From: Acidimicrobiia bacterium
Lineage (GTDB): Bacteria; Actinomycetota; Acidimicrobiia; Spongiisociales; ZC4RG35
Reading direction: 5' to 3'
Assembly (NCBI GenBank): GCA_017577575.1
Contig: PKRG01000002.1
Location: forward strand, 131,355 to 195,354
DNA length: 64,000 nt
Below are positions 24,902 through 32,419 of this stretch, piece by piece (the stretch's first letter is position 1; each line of letters starts with the position of its first letter). The notes under the pieces are model-generated. The model did no database searches. It saw only the letters and a program-made list of their open reading frames with translations, and had not been told where the DNA came from. Position numbers and translations under genes: made by a program.

Positions 24902-26101
24902 TCAACCGGGGAGTTTTCCGCCTCCGACGGTGCGGAGGTCGGCCGCGTCGGCGGCTTCCCTCCCGAGCATGTAGCCGAGACCGTCGGTCGCCGACACCGA
25001 CATGGTCCCGACCCGGCCCAGGGTCGACTGCATGGTCTCTTCGGCGGCGCGTTCACGGGCGGCGAGGAGCGGCACGAGAGCGACGCCGGTCTCGGCTTCG
25101 GCTGCCGTGACGGCGTCGGCGGTGGCGGACGCCAGCCTCTGTCCGACCCGGTGGGCGAACCCGACCATGAACGATCGACGGAACCGGGCCACGGCGCTTC
25201 CGCTTGCTCGGAGATGGAGCGGTCGCTCTCGCTGCATCGAGCGGGTGGCCTGGACGAGGAGCGAAGTGAACAGCTCCTCGACTCCTGCCACGTCCTGGGG
25301 GTGGCCGAACACGGTGGCGAAACCCAGCATCTGCTGCCAGGCAGCCCGGCAGCCGTTGGCTGCGGCCACCTGGGACAGCAGCACGAACTTCTGGCGGGCG
25401 TAGGGGTCGTCGATTCCGACCCGCCTTCCGATCACTTCCCGGGGATGCCGCTCCTCTCCGCCGGCGAGCGTCTTGCGGTCGATCCGGTGGCGGGTCATGA
25501 GCTCTTGGGCCTTGGCGGTGAAGGCTTCGGCTTCGGCATCGAACTCGGTGCTCTCCGCTTTGGCGAGCAAGGCGCGGATCCTCTCGAGGACACCGGGATC
25601 CAACACGACCCGGCCCGATCGGGGAGGCCGGGCCTTCAGCTTCGGCCAGGACGAAGGTGGCGGGGTCAACTGCGGCAGTGGCGGCAGCATCCCCATCAGG
25701 GCGAGGACCTCGAGTGCCGTCGAGACCTCGAGCGACGCCCACCCCGCCGCGGGAAGCTCGGCACCGAGACGATCCACCTGGGCCATCCACTCCGGGGCCA
25801 CGGCTCTGCCCCATTGGGCATATGTGCGGGAGTGCGCCACGATCGCTGCCGCGGTCGACTCCGCTGCCGCCTTTCCGAGGCGCCGCCTGGCCACCCGGGC
25901 CACGTCGGCGGGTTGCCAGCCCTTCTCCCACAGTGCCGCCAGCGCACTCTCGAGGGATTCCACCAGCACGGCGCGGACGGCCTCTCGCGCCTCGGGGCGT
26001 TGCAGGCGGCGGACGATGTCGTCGGCGGCCGAGCGGTGGCCGAGGCGCAGTGCGTGGACGGCCCTGTCGACGAGTCGGCGGATCTGGCTGTCGTCTCTCA
26101 T
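24902..26101 (-). CDS. DUF2786-domain protein
   Basis: A 399-residue cytoplasmic protein whose function is unknown. Its recognisable core is a DUF2786 segment (RIRALLAKAESTEFDAEAEAF and MTRHRID) near residue 210, followed by an alpha-helical C-terminal region (VAGVEELFTSLLVQATR, VARFRRSFMVGFAHRVGQRL) that normally accompanies it. The N-terminal ~190 residues are helical and arginine-rich. I chose the ATG at 26101 because AGGAGAG lies six bases upstream; an ATG at 26134 would add 11 basic residues but has no ribosome-binding site. DUF2786 proteins also occur in mobile elements, but nothing else here looks mobile. Confidence 0.78.
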   Translation of the reverse strand: MRDDSQIRRLVDRAVHALRLGHRSAADDIVRRLQRPEAREAVRAVLVESLESALAALWEKGWQPADVARVARRRLGKAAAESTAAAIVAHSRTYAQWGRAVAPEWMAQVDRLGAELPAAGWASLEVSTALEVLALMGMLPPLPQLTPPPSSWPKLKARPPRSGRVVLDPGVLERIRALLAKAESTEFDAEAEAFTAKAQELMTRHRIDRKTLAGGEERHPREVIGRRVGIDDPYARQKFVLLSQVAAANGCRAAWQQMLGFATVFGHPQDVAGVEELFTSLLVQATRSMQRERPLHLRASGSAVARFRRSFMVGFAHRVGQRLASATADAVTAAEAETGVALVPLLAARERAAEETMQSTLGRVGTMSVSATDGLGYMLGREAADAADLRTVGGGKLPG

Positions 26102-26165
26102 CTGCTCTCTCCTGCGGCGGCTCCTCTTCCCCATGCCGCATGGATATCTGCCGGCACCGACAGAT

Positions 26166-26555
26166 TCATTCGGCGGGGTCGAGGCGAGCGACGAGGGTCT
26201 CGGGGGCGATGGTTCGGTAGGCGTCCTCCACGATGTCGGCGACCATGTCCCAATCCACGTCGTCGATGTCCAGGTAGACGCCGACCCAGCCCCTGGCGCC
26301 GACGTAGGGCGGACGGAAGTAGGCGTCGGGACGGGCGGCGACGAGCGATTGCTGGGCGCCTTCCGGCGCCGCGCACCAAGAGGCAACCCGGTCGTCGTGG
26401 TGGTGGTCGGCGTGGGTGACGAACATCCGCTTTCCACGCACGAACCACGCCGGCTCCCCGTGGCTCTTCCGTTCCGTCACCTCCGGCAGCGAGAGGCAGA
26501 TGCTCCGCAGTGCTTCGAGTGGGTCGTGGGGCATCTCCCTCATGCTGACAGACAC
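26166..26555 (-). CDS. MmcQ/YjbR family protein
   Basis: A 129-residue single-domain protein of the YjbR (CyaY-like/DNA-binding) superfamily. Diagnostic stretches are LRSICLSLPEVTERKSHGEPAW at the N-terminus, then KRMFVTHADHHHDD, PYVGARGWVGVYLD and WDMVADIVEDAYR. The fold resembles a double-wing DNA-binding motif, but its cellular role is unknown. The first ATG at 26555 is taken; an in-frame ATG 12 bases later is possible. It diverges from the SDR gene across 102 bases. Confidence 0.85.
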   Translation of the reverse strand: MSVSMREMPHDPLEALRSICLSLPEVTERKSHGEPAWFVRGKRMFVTHADHHHDDRVASWCAAPEGAQQSLVAARPDAYFRPPYVGARGWVGVYLDIDDVDWDMVADIVEDAYRTIAPETLVARLDPAE

Positions 26556-26596
26556 CCCGGCCTAGTGCGGCCGGATGACCCCGCTCGGAAAAATTC

Positions 26597-26610
26597 GTTG
26601 ATATGTCAAC
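26597..26610. promoter_or_regulatory. Inverted repeat, possible operator upstream of the SDR gene
   Basis: GTTGATATGTCAAC has perfect five-base arms around a four-base centre, in an AT-rich patch about 48 bases before the SDR start codon. It lies in the shared promoter region of the YjbR and SDR genes. Confidence 0.4.
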
Positions 26611-26657
26611 TATGTCTACGTATCCTCTTGCGGGCTAGGAACGACTGTGGAGGGGAT

Positions 26658-27413
26658 ATGAGCAACAAAGTCGCCCTGGTCACCGGCTCCAACAAGGGCA
26701 TCGGCCGCGAGATAGCCCGTGGGCTCGGCCGGTTGGGGATGGCCGTCTACGCCTCGGCCCGCGACGAGGAGAGGGGACGCCAGACCGCCGAGGAGCTGAG
26801 GAACGAGGGAATCGACGTCCGGTTCCTGCAGCTGGACGTGACCGACGAGGAGTCGATCCGCCGGGCCGCCGATGAGATCGACCGCTCCTTCGGCCGCCTC
26901 GACGTGCTGGTGAACAACGCCGGCATCACCGTCGACGACGAACGGCCGACCCGGACTCGGCCCTCCAACACGATCGAGGCGACCTCGGCCACCGCCGACC
27001 ACCTCCGCCAGGTGTTCGAGGTGAACACGTTCGGGACGGTGGCGGTGACGAGGGCCATGCTGCCGCTGCTGCGGAGGTCGGATGGCGCCCGGGTGGTGAA
27101 CATGTCGAGCCCGCTGGGCTCCCTGACTCTCCACTCCGACCTCTCCCACCCGGTCTCCCAGGTGGGATTGCTGGCCTACAGCTCGTCCAAGGCAGCCCTG
27201 AACATGATCACGATCATGTACGCCAACGCCCTGCGCGACACCGGGATCAAGGTCAACGCCGCCAACCCCGGCCGGGTCGCCACCGCCCTCAACGACTTCA
27301 GCGGGGAGAGGACGCCCGAGCAGGGCGCCGCCATCGCCATCCGACTCGCCACGCTGGGAGACGACGGCCCCACCGGCGGGTTCTTCGGCGACGACGGGCC
27401 GGTGCCCTGGTAG
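26658..27413 (+). CDS. Short-chain dehydrogenase/reductase
   Basis: A 251-residue classical SDR. The cofactor motif is TGSNKGIGRE near residue 9, NNAG follows the fourth strand, and the catalytic pair is Y174 and K178 in YSSSK, with NMSSPLG upstream supplying the serine. The C-terminal GDDGPTGGFFGDDGPVPW end is typical of carbonyl-reductase-like members that make or reduce small ketones. A GGAGGGG site sits just before the ATG at 26658. The substrate is unknown. It is 55 bases ahead of the DUF1801 gene in the same direction. Confidence 0.88.
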   Translation: MSNKVALVTGSNKGIGREIARGLGRLGMAVYASARDEERGRQTAEELRNEGIDVRFLQLDVTDEESIRRAADEIDRSFGRLDVLVNNAGITVDDERPTRTRPSNTIEATSATADHLRQVFEVNTFGTVAVTRAMLPLLRRSDGARVVNMSSPLGSLTLHSDLSHPVSQVGLLAYSSSKAALNMITIMYANALRDTGIKVNAANPGRVATALNDFSGERTPEQGAAIAIRLATLGDDGPTGGFFGDDGPVPW

Positions 27414-27468
27414 GCGCCCGCCCCACCTAGCCTGGCCTCGGGGAGGCGCGCCAACTCGAGGAGACCTC

Positions 27469-27894
27469 ATGCCCGAACGAAGCGAGCCCGGCCCGAAGCT
27501 GCTTTCGGGCGGGAACCCGCAGATCCCGAAGGGAGAGGGCGACGGCCCGGTGCAGGCCTACATCGCCGCCATGCCCGGGTGGAAACGCCGAGTGGGAGAG
27601 CACCTCGACCGGCTGATCTCCGAGTCGGTCCCCGAGGTGCGCAAGGCGGTGAAATGGAACCAGCCCTTCTATGGCAGCCCGGAAGACGACGGGTGGTTCC
27701 TGTCGTTCCGCTGCTACACGAGCTACGTGCAGGTCCAGTTCCTGAAAGGGACCTCGCTGGATCCTCTCCCCCCGAAGGCGTCTAAGCACCAGGAGGTCCG
27801 CTATCTCGACATCGGCGAGGACGACGATCTCGACGACGAGCGGCTGGGCTCGTGGATCCGCCAGGCGGCGACGCTTCCCGGCGAGCGGATGTGA
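27469..27894 (+). CDS. DUF1801 (YdhG-like) domain protein
   Basis: A 141-residue protein with a DUF1801 fold. Recognisable parts are VQAYIAAMPGWKRRVGEHLDRLI, the VPEVRKAVKWNQPFYG segment that marks the family, and the C-terminal VRYLDIGEDDDLD. Members are small cytosolic proteins of unknown biochemical role. It is probably co-transcribed with the SDR ahead of it and converges on an LLM oxidoreductase gene with three bases between the stop codons. Confidence 0.85.
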   Translation: MPERSEPGPKLLSGGNPQIPKGEGDGPVQAYIAAMPGWKRRVGEHLDRLISESVPEVRKAVKWNQPFYGSPEDDGWFLSFRCYTSYVQVQFLKGTSLDPLPPKASKHQEVRYLDIGEDDDLDDERLGSWIRQAATLPGERM

Positions 27895-27897
27895 CGG

Positions 27898-28797
27898 TCA
27901 GACCGACGACAGAGCTGCCTTGACCTCGGCGGCTCGCTCGATCGACTCGAGGGTGACCGGATCCAGCACGAGCTGGACATGGCCGATGCCCGTGGCGGCG
28001 AACTCGGCGAGCGTCTCGGCCATGCGCTCGGTGGGCCCCGTGATCGGCCGGGTTCCGGCGCTGCGGCGGCTGGGCTGGTCGTCGAACTTGAGCAGGACCG
28101 CCACGGTCTTCTCCAAGGTGGCGGGGTCGCGCCCCACCGCCTCACACGCCCGGTCGATCCTCTCCAGCAGGCCGCGGAGCTGGGCGGGGTCGTTCCCGAA
28201 GTCGGTGAACCAGGAGTTCCAGGCGGCGACGTGCGGCAACGCGATCGAAAGCATCCGAGCCCCGTTGGAGCCGATCATCAGAGGTGGCCCCCCGGGGCGG
28301 GGACGCGGCAGCAGCTCCGCCCCCGTCACGTCGTGGAACTCCCCGTGGAACTCGACCCGCTCGCCGGCGAGGAGGCGGCGGAGGATCTCGAAGCCCTCGG
28401 CGAAACGGTCGACGCGCCTGTCGAACGGAAGCCCGAAAGCCCGGAACTCGAGCTGGTTCCAGCCGGCGCCGATACCGAGCACCAGCCGGCCACCCGAGAT
28501 CTCGTCGACGGTGGCGGCCTGCTTGGCCAACAGGGCCGGGTTGTGGAACGGGAGGGCGGCGACGAGGGGGCCGATCTCGACCCGCTCGGTGGTCGCCGCG
28601 ACCGCCGCCAGCACCGACCACGCCTCCCAGGGGCCGACCCGGGCACCGTCGATCTCGTACAAGAGGTGCTCACCCACCCAGACGGAATCGAAGCCGGCCG
28701 ATTCGATCAGCGCCGCCATCTCGGCGAGCTCGGGCCAGCCCACCGGACGCTCCACCTCAGGGAGCTGGACACCGACCTTCATGGAAGTCGCGGACAC
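27898..28797 (-). CDS. LLM-class F420-dependent oxidoreductase (second copy type)
   Basis: A 299-residue luciferase-like oxidoreductase of the TIGR03619-like F420 group. Family marks are VGVQLPEVERPVGWPELAEMA, GFDSVWVGEHLLY, ERVEIGPLVAALPFHNPALLAKQAATVDEISGGRLVLGIG as consecutive blocks, and a GPPLMIGSNGARML strand. The substrate is unknown. An in-frame ATG five codons after the first is an equally good start because the conserved strand begins there. It is monocistronic and diverges from the BNR-repeat gene. It shares only the fold with the enzyme at 6.9 kb, so it is not a recent duplication. Confidence 0.88.
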   Translation of the reverse strand: MSATSMKVGVQLPEVERPVGWPELAEMAALIESAGFDSVWVGEHLLYEIDGARVGPWEAWSVLAAVAATTERVEIGPLVAALPFHNPALLAKQAATVDEISGGRLVLGIGAGWNQLEFRAFGLPFDRRVDRFAEGFEILRRLLAGERVEFHGEFHDVTGAELLPRPRPGGPPLMIGSNGARMLSIALPHVAAWNSWFTDFGNDPAQLRGLLERIDRACEAVGRDPATLEKTVAVLLKFDDQPSRRSAGTRPITGPTERMAETLAEFAATGIGHVQLVLDPVTLESIERAAEVKAALSSV

Positions 28798-28850
28798 GGG
28801 GGCCGAGTGTAAGGGCCGCGATCGCCGACGCCGGACCCTACGCTCGGAGC

Positions 28851-29702
28851 ATGGACGTGCTCGTCGCCACCACCGGCGGCGTCTTCGACCTCGACGGCGC
28901 CATCGTCCTCCCCGAGTGGGCGGTCACCCACGTCGCGCGCCACGCCGGCTCCTGGTGGGCAGTCGGCGAAGCTGGAGTGGTGCGGGACGGCGACGTCGTC
29001 GCCGCGGCCCCCGACTGGGTGACGTTGAACTGTGTGCTCCCGACCGAGCACACCGTTTGGGTGGGCGCCGATTCGGCCCGCCTGTTGCGCCTGGAGGATG
29101 GCTCGCTCGCCGAGGACGAGCTGTTCGCCACGGCCCCGGGCCGCGACAAGTGGCACACCCCTTGGGGCGGGCCTCCCGACGTGCGCTCTATGACCGAGGC
29201 AGCCGACGGGACGGTCTTCGTCAACGTGCACGTCGGGGGGATCCTGCGGTTCGACAACACGGGCTTCACCCCGACCATCGACATCTCCGCCGACGTGCAT
29301 CAGGTGGCCGCCCATCCCGAGATCCCCGATCTGGTCGTCGCCGCCACCGCCCACGGGCTGGCGGTCACGGCCAACGGCCACGACTTCGACTTCCGAACCG
29401 ACGGGCTGACCCACCGCTATTGCCGGGCGGTGGCACTGGGTGGCGACACCGTGCTCGTGTCGTCGTCGGCGGGCCCGCGGGGCGGTGACGCCCGTCTGCA
29501 CCGGGGCGATGTCGCCGGCGGGCCACTGGAGGTGTGCTCCGGCCTCCCGGCGTTCGACGGCAACATCGACACCCACTGCGTGGCCACTCGCCCGGGGTTG
29601 TGGCTGGTGGGCCACGGGTCCGAGGTGTGGGCGTCGACAGACCGGGGTGACACCTGGGAGGTGGCCTTGGACGGCCTCCCCACCATCACCTCCGTCGGCT
29701 GA
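28851..29702 (+). CDS. BNR/WD40-like beta-propeller protein
   Basis: A 283-residue protein built of short repeated blades, for example TVWVGADSARLLRLEDG, GTVFVNVHVGGILRFDN and VWASTDRGDTWEVALDGLP; the last is a standard BNR/YCF48-type Asp-box (S-x-D-x-G-x-T-W). No signal peptide is visible, so it appears cytoplasmic. Asp-box propellers occur in sialidases, photosynthetic assembly factors and many uncharacterised proteins; catalytic residues are not evident. The ATG at 28851 opens directly with the first blade strand. Confidence 0.78.
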   Translation: MDVLVATTGGVFDLDGAIVLPEWAVTHVARHAGSWWAVGEAGVVRDGDVVAAAPDWVTLNCVLPTEHTVWVGADSARLLRLEDGSLAEDELFATAPGRDKWHTPWGGPPDVRSMTEAADGTVFVNVHVGGILRFDNTGFTPTIDISADVHQVAAHPEIPDLVVAATAHGLAVTANGHDFDFRTDGLTHRYCRAVALGGDTVLVSSSAGPRGGDARLHRGDVAGGPLEVCSGLPAFDGNIDTHCVATRPGLWLVGHGSEVWASTDRGDTWEVALDGLPTITSVG

Positions 29703-29761
29703 ACCCGAATCCTCGTCGACCCCCCGTTCCGAATCAGGGTCGTCGACCGACCGCCCGGCCG

Positions 29762-30889
29762 CTACGGCTCGGGAGTGAGTGAGAAGAGCACCCGGGTGTC
29801 GTCGAACGTGAAGGTCTCCTCCGCGATCATGACCAACGAGCCGACGTCCTCGGACCAGACGCTCCAGCACACGTTGCCGCTGATGGATCCGCCCGGGAAA
29901 GTCTCCCCGGCGTCGTCGATGGGATCGGGGATGACACCGCAAGACCCGTCGAACCCCTCGTAAGCGACACTCGAGTCGCCGACCGCCTTGAGCGACACGT
30001 CGATCCAGAAGGTGGACGACTCCTCACCCCCGAACGTGGCATCGAGACGAGCCATGTAGAACTGTCGGCCCTCTTCAGGCGGTTCGTTGAACTGATTCTC
30101 ATCCAGCACCAGTTGGGTCGCGTCCGGGATCACCTCGATCACCTTCAGCGTCCACGGGCCGACCGCGGCAGCTTCACCGATCGGCACTGCGTCGTCGGCG
30201 CGGCTGGAGCTCTCCGCCCCTTCGGCCGTGGAGGCATCCACGGGCTCCGCGGCGGGATCCAACGACAGGAACGCCCGGACGTCGTCGAAGGAGAAGGTCG
30301 GCTCGACGATGAGCACCAGACCTCCGGCGTCTTCGGCTGAGACGGACCAGCATGCGTTCCCGACGATCGAGCCACCGGGAAAGGTCTCTCCGGAATCGTC
30401 GATGGGGTCGGGGATGACACCGCAGGAGTCCTCGAAGCTCTCGTAGGCCACGTTCGACGGCCCTACCACCTTCATCGACACGTCCACCCAGAAGTTCGAC
30501 GACTCCTCTCCGACGTAGGTCGCCTCGAGGTGGACCATGAAGAACTGTCGGCCCTCCGCTGGAGGGTCGTTGAACTGGTTCTCAGCCAGGACTTCGTCGG
30601 TGGCCTCGGGGGTCACGCCCGTGACCCGCAGCCTCCAGTCGCCTATGTCCGCGACGGCCCCCACGGGCAGCGGATCATCCAGAGTCCCGAGATGATTCGG
30701 CTCCTCCGGCTGGCTGGTGGTGGTCGGCGCCTCCGTCGTCGATGTCGTCTCGCCGACCGTGGTTTCGGGAACCGACGACGTCGGCTCGTCCTGAGACTGG
30801 GCGGTGTCGGAGACACCGCTCTCCGCCCCGCAAGCCCCGACCAGCAATGCCAGCGCGGCGAGCGAGACGGCTTGTTTGGTGAATCGCAT
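29762..30889 (-). CDS. Lipoprotein with two tandem copies of a DUF4352-like domain
   Basis: A 375-residue exported lipoprotein. The signal ends in lipobox LVGAC (C20), followed by a Ser/Thr/Glu-rich linker to about residue 85. Two beta-rich domains follow (about residues 95-225 and 255-372), repeating with a 483-base, 161-residue period. Each has NQFNxPPxEGRQF(F/Y)M, EESS(N/T)FW(V/I)DVS, SCGVIPDPIDD, ETFPGGSI and C-W-S-V. The paired cysteines probably form a disulfide in each domain, as in extracellular DUF4352/telokin-like folds. The role is unknown. I took the ATG before RFTKQA as start because the signal peptide begins there. High DNA similarity between the halves points to a recent internal duplication. 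Confidence 0.82.
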   Translation of the reverse strand: MRFTKQAVSLAALALLVGACGAESGVSDTAQSQDEPTSSVPETTVGETTSTTEAPTTTSQPEEPNHLGTLDDPLPVGAVADIGDWRLRVTGVTPEATDEVLAENQFNDPPAEGRQFFMVHLEATYVGEESSNFWVDVSMKVVGPSNVAYESFEDSCGVIPDPIDDSGETFPGGSIVGNACWSVSAEDAGGLVLIVEPTFSFDDVRAFLSLDPAAEPVDASTAEGAESSSRADDAVPIGEAAAVGPWTLKVIEVIPDATQLVLDENQFNEPPEEGRQFYMARLDATFGGEESSTFWIDVSLKAVGDSSVAYEGFDGSCGVIPDPIDDAGETFPGGSISGNVCWSVWSEDVGSLVMIAEETFTFDDTRVLFSLTPEP

Positions 30890-30956
30890 ACGGGGCCTAT
30901 CGGCCCGGCCCGGCGGGACTTGAATGCAAGCTATGCGAATGTGACTCAAGTCCTAC

Positions 30957-30995
30957 GAGAGGATGACCCGCGGCACGGCCGCGGGTCATCCTCTC
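30957..30995 (-). terminator. Long perfect hairpin after the SRPBCC gene
   Basis: Seventeen-base perfect arms (30957-30973 and 30979-30995) with a five-base CACGG loop lie 14 bases after the SRPBCC stop codon on the minus strand. No T-tract follows, so it may act as a strong terminator or mRNA-stabilising hairpin for the ArsR-SRPBCC operon. Confidence 0.6.
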
Positions 30996-31008
30996 TGCGA
31001 CCTCGGTC

Positions 31009-31506
31009 TCAGGCTGCGGCGATCTCGGCGAGCACGCCGTCGATCTGGGACATGGCGGCCACCAGCCCCTCCTCCATCCCCATCTCGAGGACCTGCTGGA
31101 GAGCCTCGGGCGAGGCGTAGCGGGCCACGCACCGCATCTGGGTGCGGCCGCCGGTCTCGGCGAACTCGTAACGCATCACCGTCGCCGGCAGCTCCGGGTT
31201 GGGGTTGCCGTTTCCGTCGGCGAAGAGGTCTTCGACTTCGAACGAGCCGGGCTCGTCGACGGCGATGACGTTCCACAGGCCGTAGTGGGTGTCGCCTTCG
31301 GGACCGGTCATCGAGTAGACGACCTTGCCGCCCGGGCGCAGCTCGTGCTGATGCACCGTCGCCGGGTAGGTGGGCGGGCCCCACCACTTCTCCAGCTTGC
31401 GCGGGTCGGCGAATAGCTGCCAGACGTGCTCCAGCGGAGCGTCGAATTCCGTCGTGACCGTGAGGGTCGCGTTGTCGAGGTCCTTTTCCACGATGGGCGT
31501 GGTCAT
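31009..31506 (-). CDS. SRPBCC (AHSA1-like) domain protein
   Basis: A 165-residue START-like fold protein of the activator-of-Hsp90 C-terminal (AHSA1) group. Typical elements are TTEFDAPLEHVWQLFADPRKLEKWWGPP at the N-terminus, GGKVVYSMTGPEGDTHYGLW, and the C-terminal amphipathic helix starting GMEEGLVAAMSQIDGVL. Proteins of this group bind hydrophobic ligands; the partner here is unknown. Its ATG overlaps the stop of the ArsR gene (ATGA). ArsR-SRPBCC pairs of this kind are widespread in actinobacteria, with the regulator sensing or controlling the ligand-binding protein's expression. Confidence 0.88.
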   Translation of the reverse strand: MTTPIVEKDLDNATLTVTTEFDAPLEHVWQLFADPRKLEKWWGPPTYPATVHQHELRPGGKVVYSMTGPEGDTHYGLWNVIAVDEPGSFEVEDLFADGNGNPNPELPATVMRYEFAETGGRTQMRCVARYASPEALQQVLEMGMEEGLVAAMSQIDGVLAEIAAA

Positions 31507-31850
31507 GACTCGTCTCCTTTCTCTTGGGCGAGGATCTCGCCCATGCGGTCGATGCGGTCGACCCACATCGCTTCGAGCTGGTCGAGGAGGTAGCGCATCC
31601 GGCGAACGGCGTGGACGTCGGCCCTGACGAGCTGTTCGCGTCCCTCCCGTCGCTTGGTCACGAGGCCGGCCCGTTCCAGCTTCGCCACGTGCTTCTGCAC
31701 CGCCGCGAAGCTCATCGGGTAGTTCCGGGCCAGCTCCGACACCGAGTACTCCCTCGTCATCGTGCGACGGAGGATGTCGCGTCGGGTGGCGTCGGCCACC
31801 GCCCGGAACCTCCGGTCGTCGTCCGCCTCGTCGCTGCGACCTACAACCAT
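31503..31850 (-). CDS. ArsR-family transcriptional regulator
   Basis: A 115-residue winged-helix repressor. RFRAVADATRRDILRR begins the fold, YPMSFAAVQKHVAKLERAGLV is the recognition helix-turn-helix, and the wing is TKRREGREQLV. The metal-binding cysteines of true ArsR/SmtB sensors are absent, as is usual for the SRPBCC-linked subgroup. The ATG at 31850 lies inside an 8+8 palindrome that should be its own operator, and the promoter geometry suggests a leaderless mRNA. The gene is coupled to the SRPBCC gene by ATGA. Confidence 0.88.
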   Translation of the reverse strand: MVVGRSDEADDDRRFRAVADATRRDILRRTMTREYSVSELARNYPMSFAAVQKHVAKLERAGLVTKRREGREQLVRADVHAVRRMRYLLDQLEAMWVDRIDRMGEILAQEKGDES

Positions 31851-31887
31851 TTGGTTGTACGTTACGACATGGCGGGGGCGCCGTCAA
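31842..31887 (-). promoter_or_regulatory. ArsR promoter with operator overlapping the start codon
   Basis: On the minus strand a -35 TTGACG (31882-31887) and -10 TAACGT (31859-31864) are 17 bases apart. The ATG follows eight bases after the -10. The palindrome TACAACCA-TT-TGGTTGTA (31842-31859) covers the predicted transcription start and the start codon, so a bound dimer would block initiation. Confidence 0.65.
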
Positions 31888-31903
31888 CCGATTTCGATAC
31901 GGT

Positions 31904-32419
31904 TCAGGGAGCGGGATAGACCACGCGGCCGTCGACCACCGCCGCCCCTTCGGTGGCGGCGTGCGGGTAGCGGCGCCCTCCGGGGAAGAGGTGCTCGACG
32001 ACTTCGCCCTCAACGAGCTCGAGGTGGTCGGCGAGCAGACGCCGGTGGCAGCGCCACCACACCGTCTCCGAGCACATGACCGCCACCCGGCGGCTCCGTG
32101 CCGCCTCGAGCACCTCGGCCATGCCGGCCCGGAACTCGTCGGTGGCCATGTGGTCGGCGTAGGCACGGAACTGGTCGTTGTCGAGGCCGACGTTGGGGCT
32201 GTCGGCCGCCGGTTGGCGCCGCCCGCCCAGCGACTCCACCCACCGGTAGTCCACGCCGTAGTCGCCGAGCCACCTGCTCATCTCCCCCGCGTTGAACTGG
32301 GGGTGGCGACGGCTTCCCGGGTAACGGCGGATGTCGAAGAGGACCTCGACTCCTGCCGTCCGCAGCGTCTCGCCCAGCTCGTCGGCGGTCTGCGCCCCGT
32401 GGCCGACGGTGAGGATCAT
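31904..32419 (-). CDS. DUF488 family protein
   Basis: A 171-residue protein of the DUF488 family, whose function is unproven. Signature segments are TVGHGAQTADEL, DIRRYPGSRRHPQFN, YRWVESLGGRR and the cysteine-containing AVMCSETVWWRCHRRLLADHL, matching the C-x-E-x4-5-CHR pattern that suggests a nucleotide- or metal-related active site. The ATG overlaps the stop of the upstream aminotransferase-like gene (ATGA), so both are translated from one message, although a functional link is not known. Confidence 0.87.
   Translation of the reverse strand: MILTVGHGAQTADELGETLRTAGVEVLFDIRRYPGSRRHPQFNAGEMSRWLGDYGVDYRWVESLGGRRQPAADSPNVGLDNDQFRAYADHMATDEFRAGMAEVLEAARSRRVAVMCSETVWWRCHRRLLADHLELVEGEVVEHLFPGGRRYPHAATEGAAVVDGRVVYPAP

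Noticed and set aside
24902..26101. DUF2786 protein as evidence of a mobile element
   Set aside because: No integrase, transposase, repeats or composition change flank it, and its base composition matches the neighbours.
29703..29761. GTCGAC repeats as a terminator between the BNR and lipoprotein genes
   Set aside because: The repeats are short, imperfect in spacing and not followed by a T-tract; GTCGAC is itself palindromic and common in this DNA.
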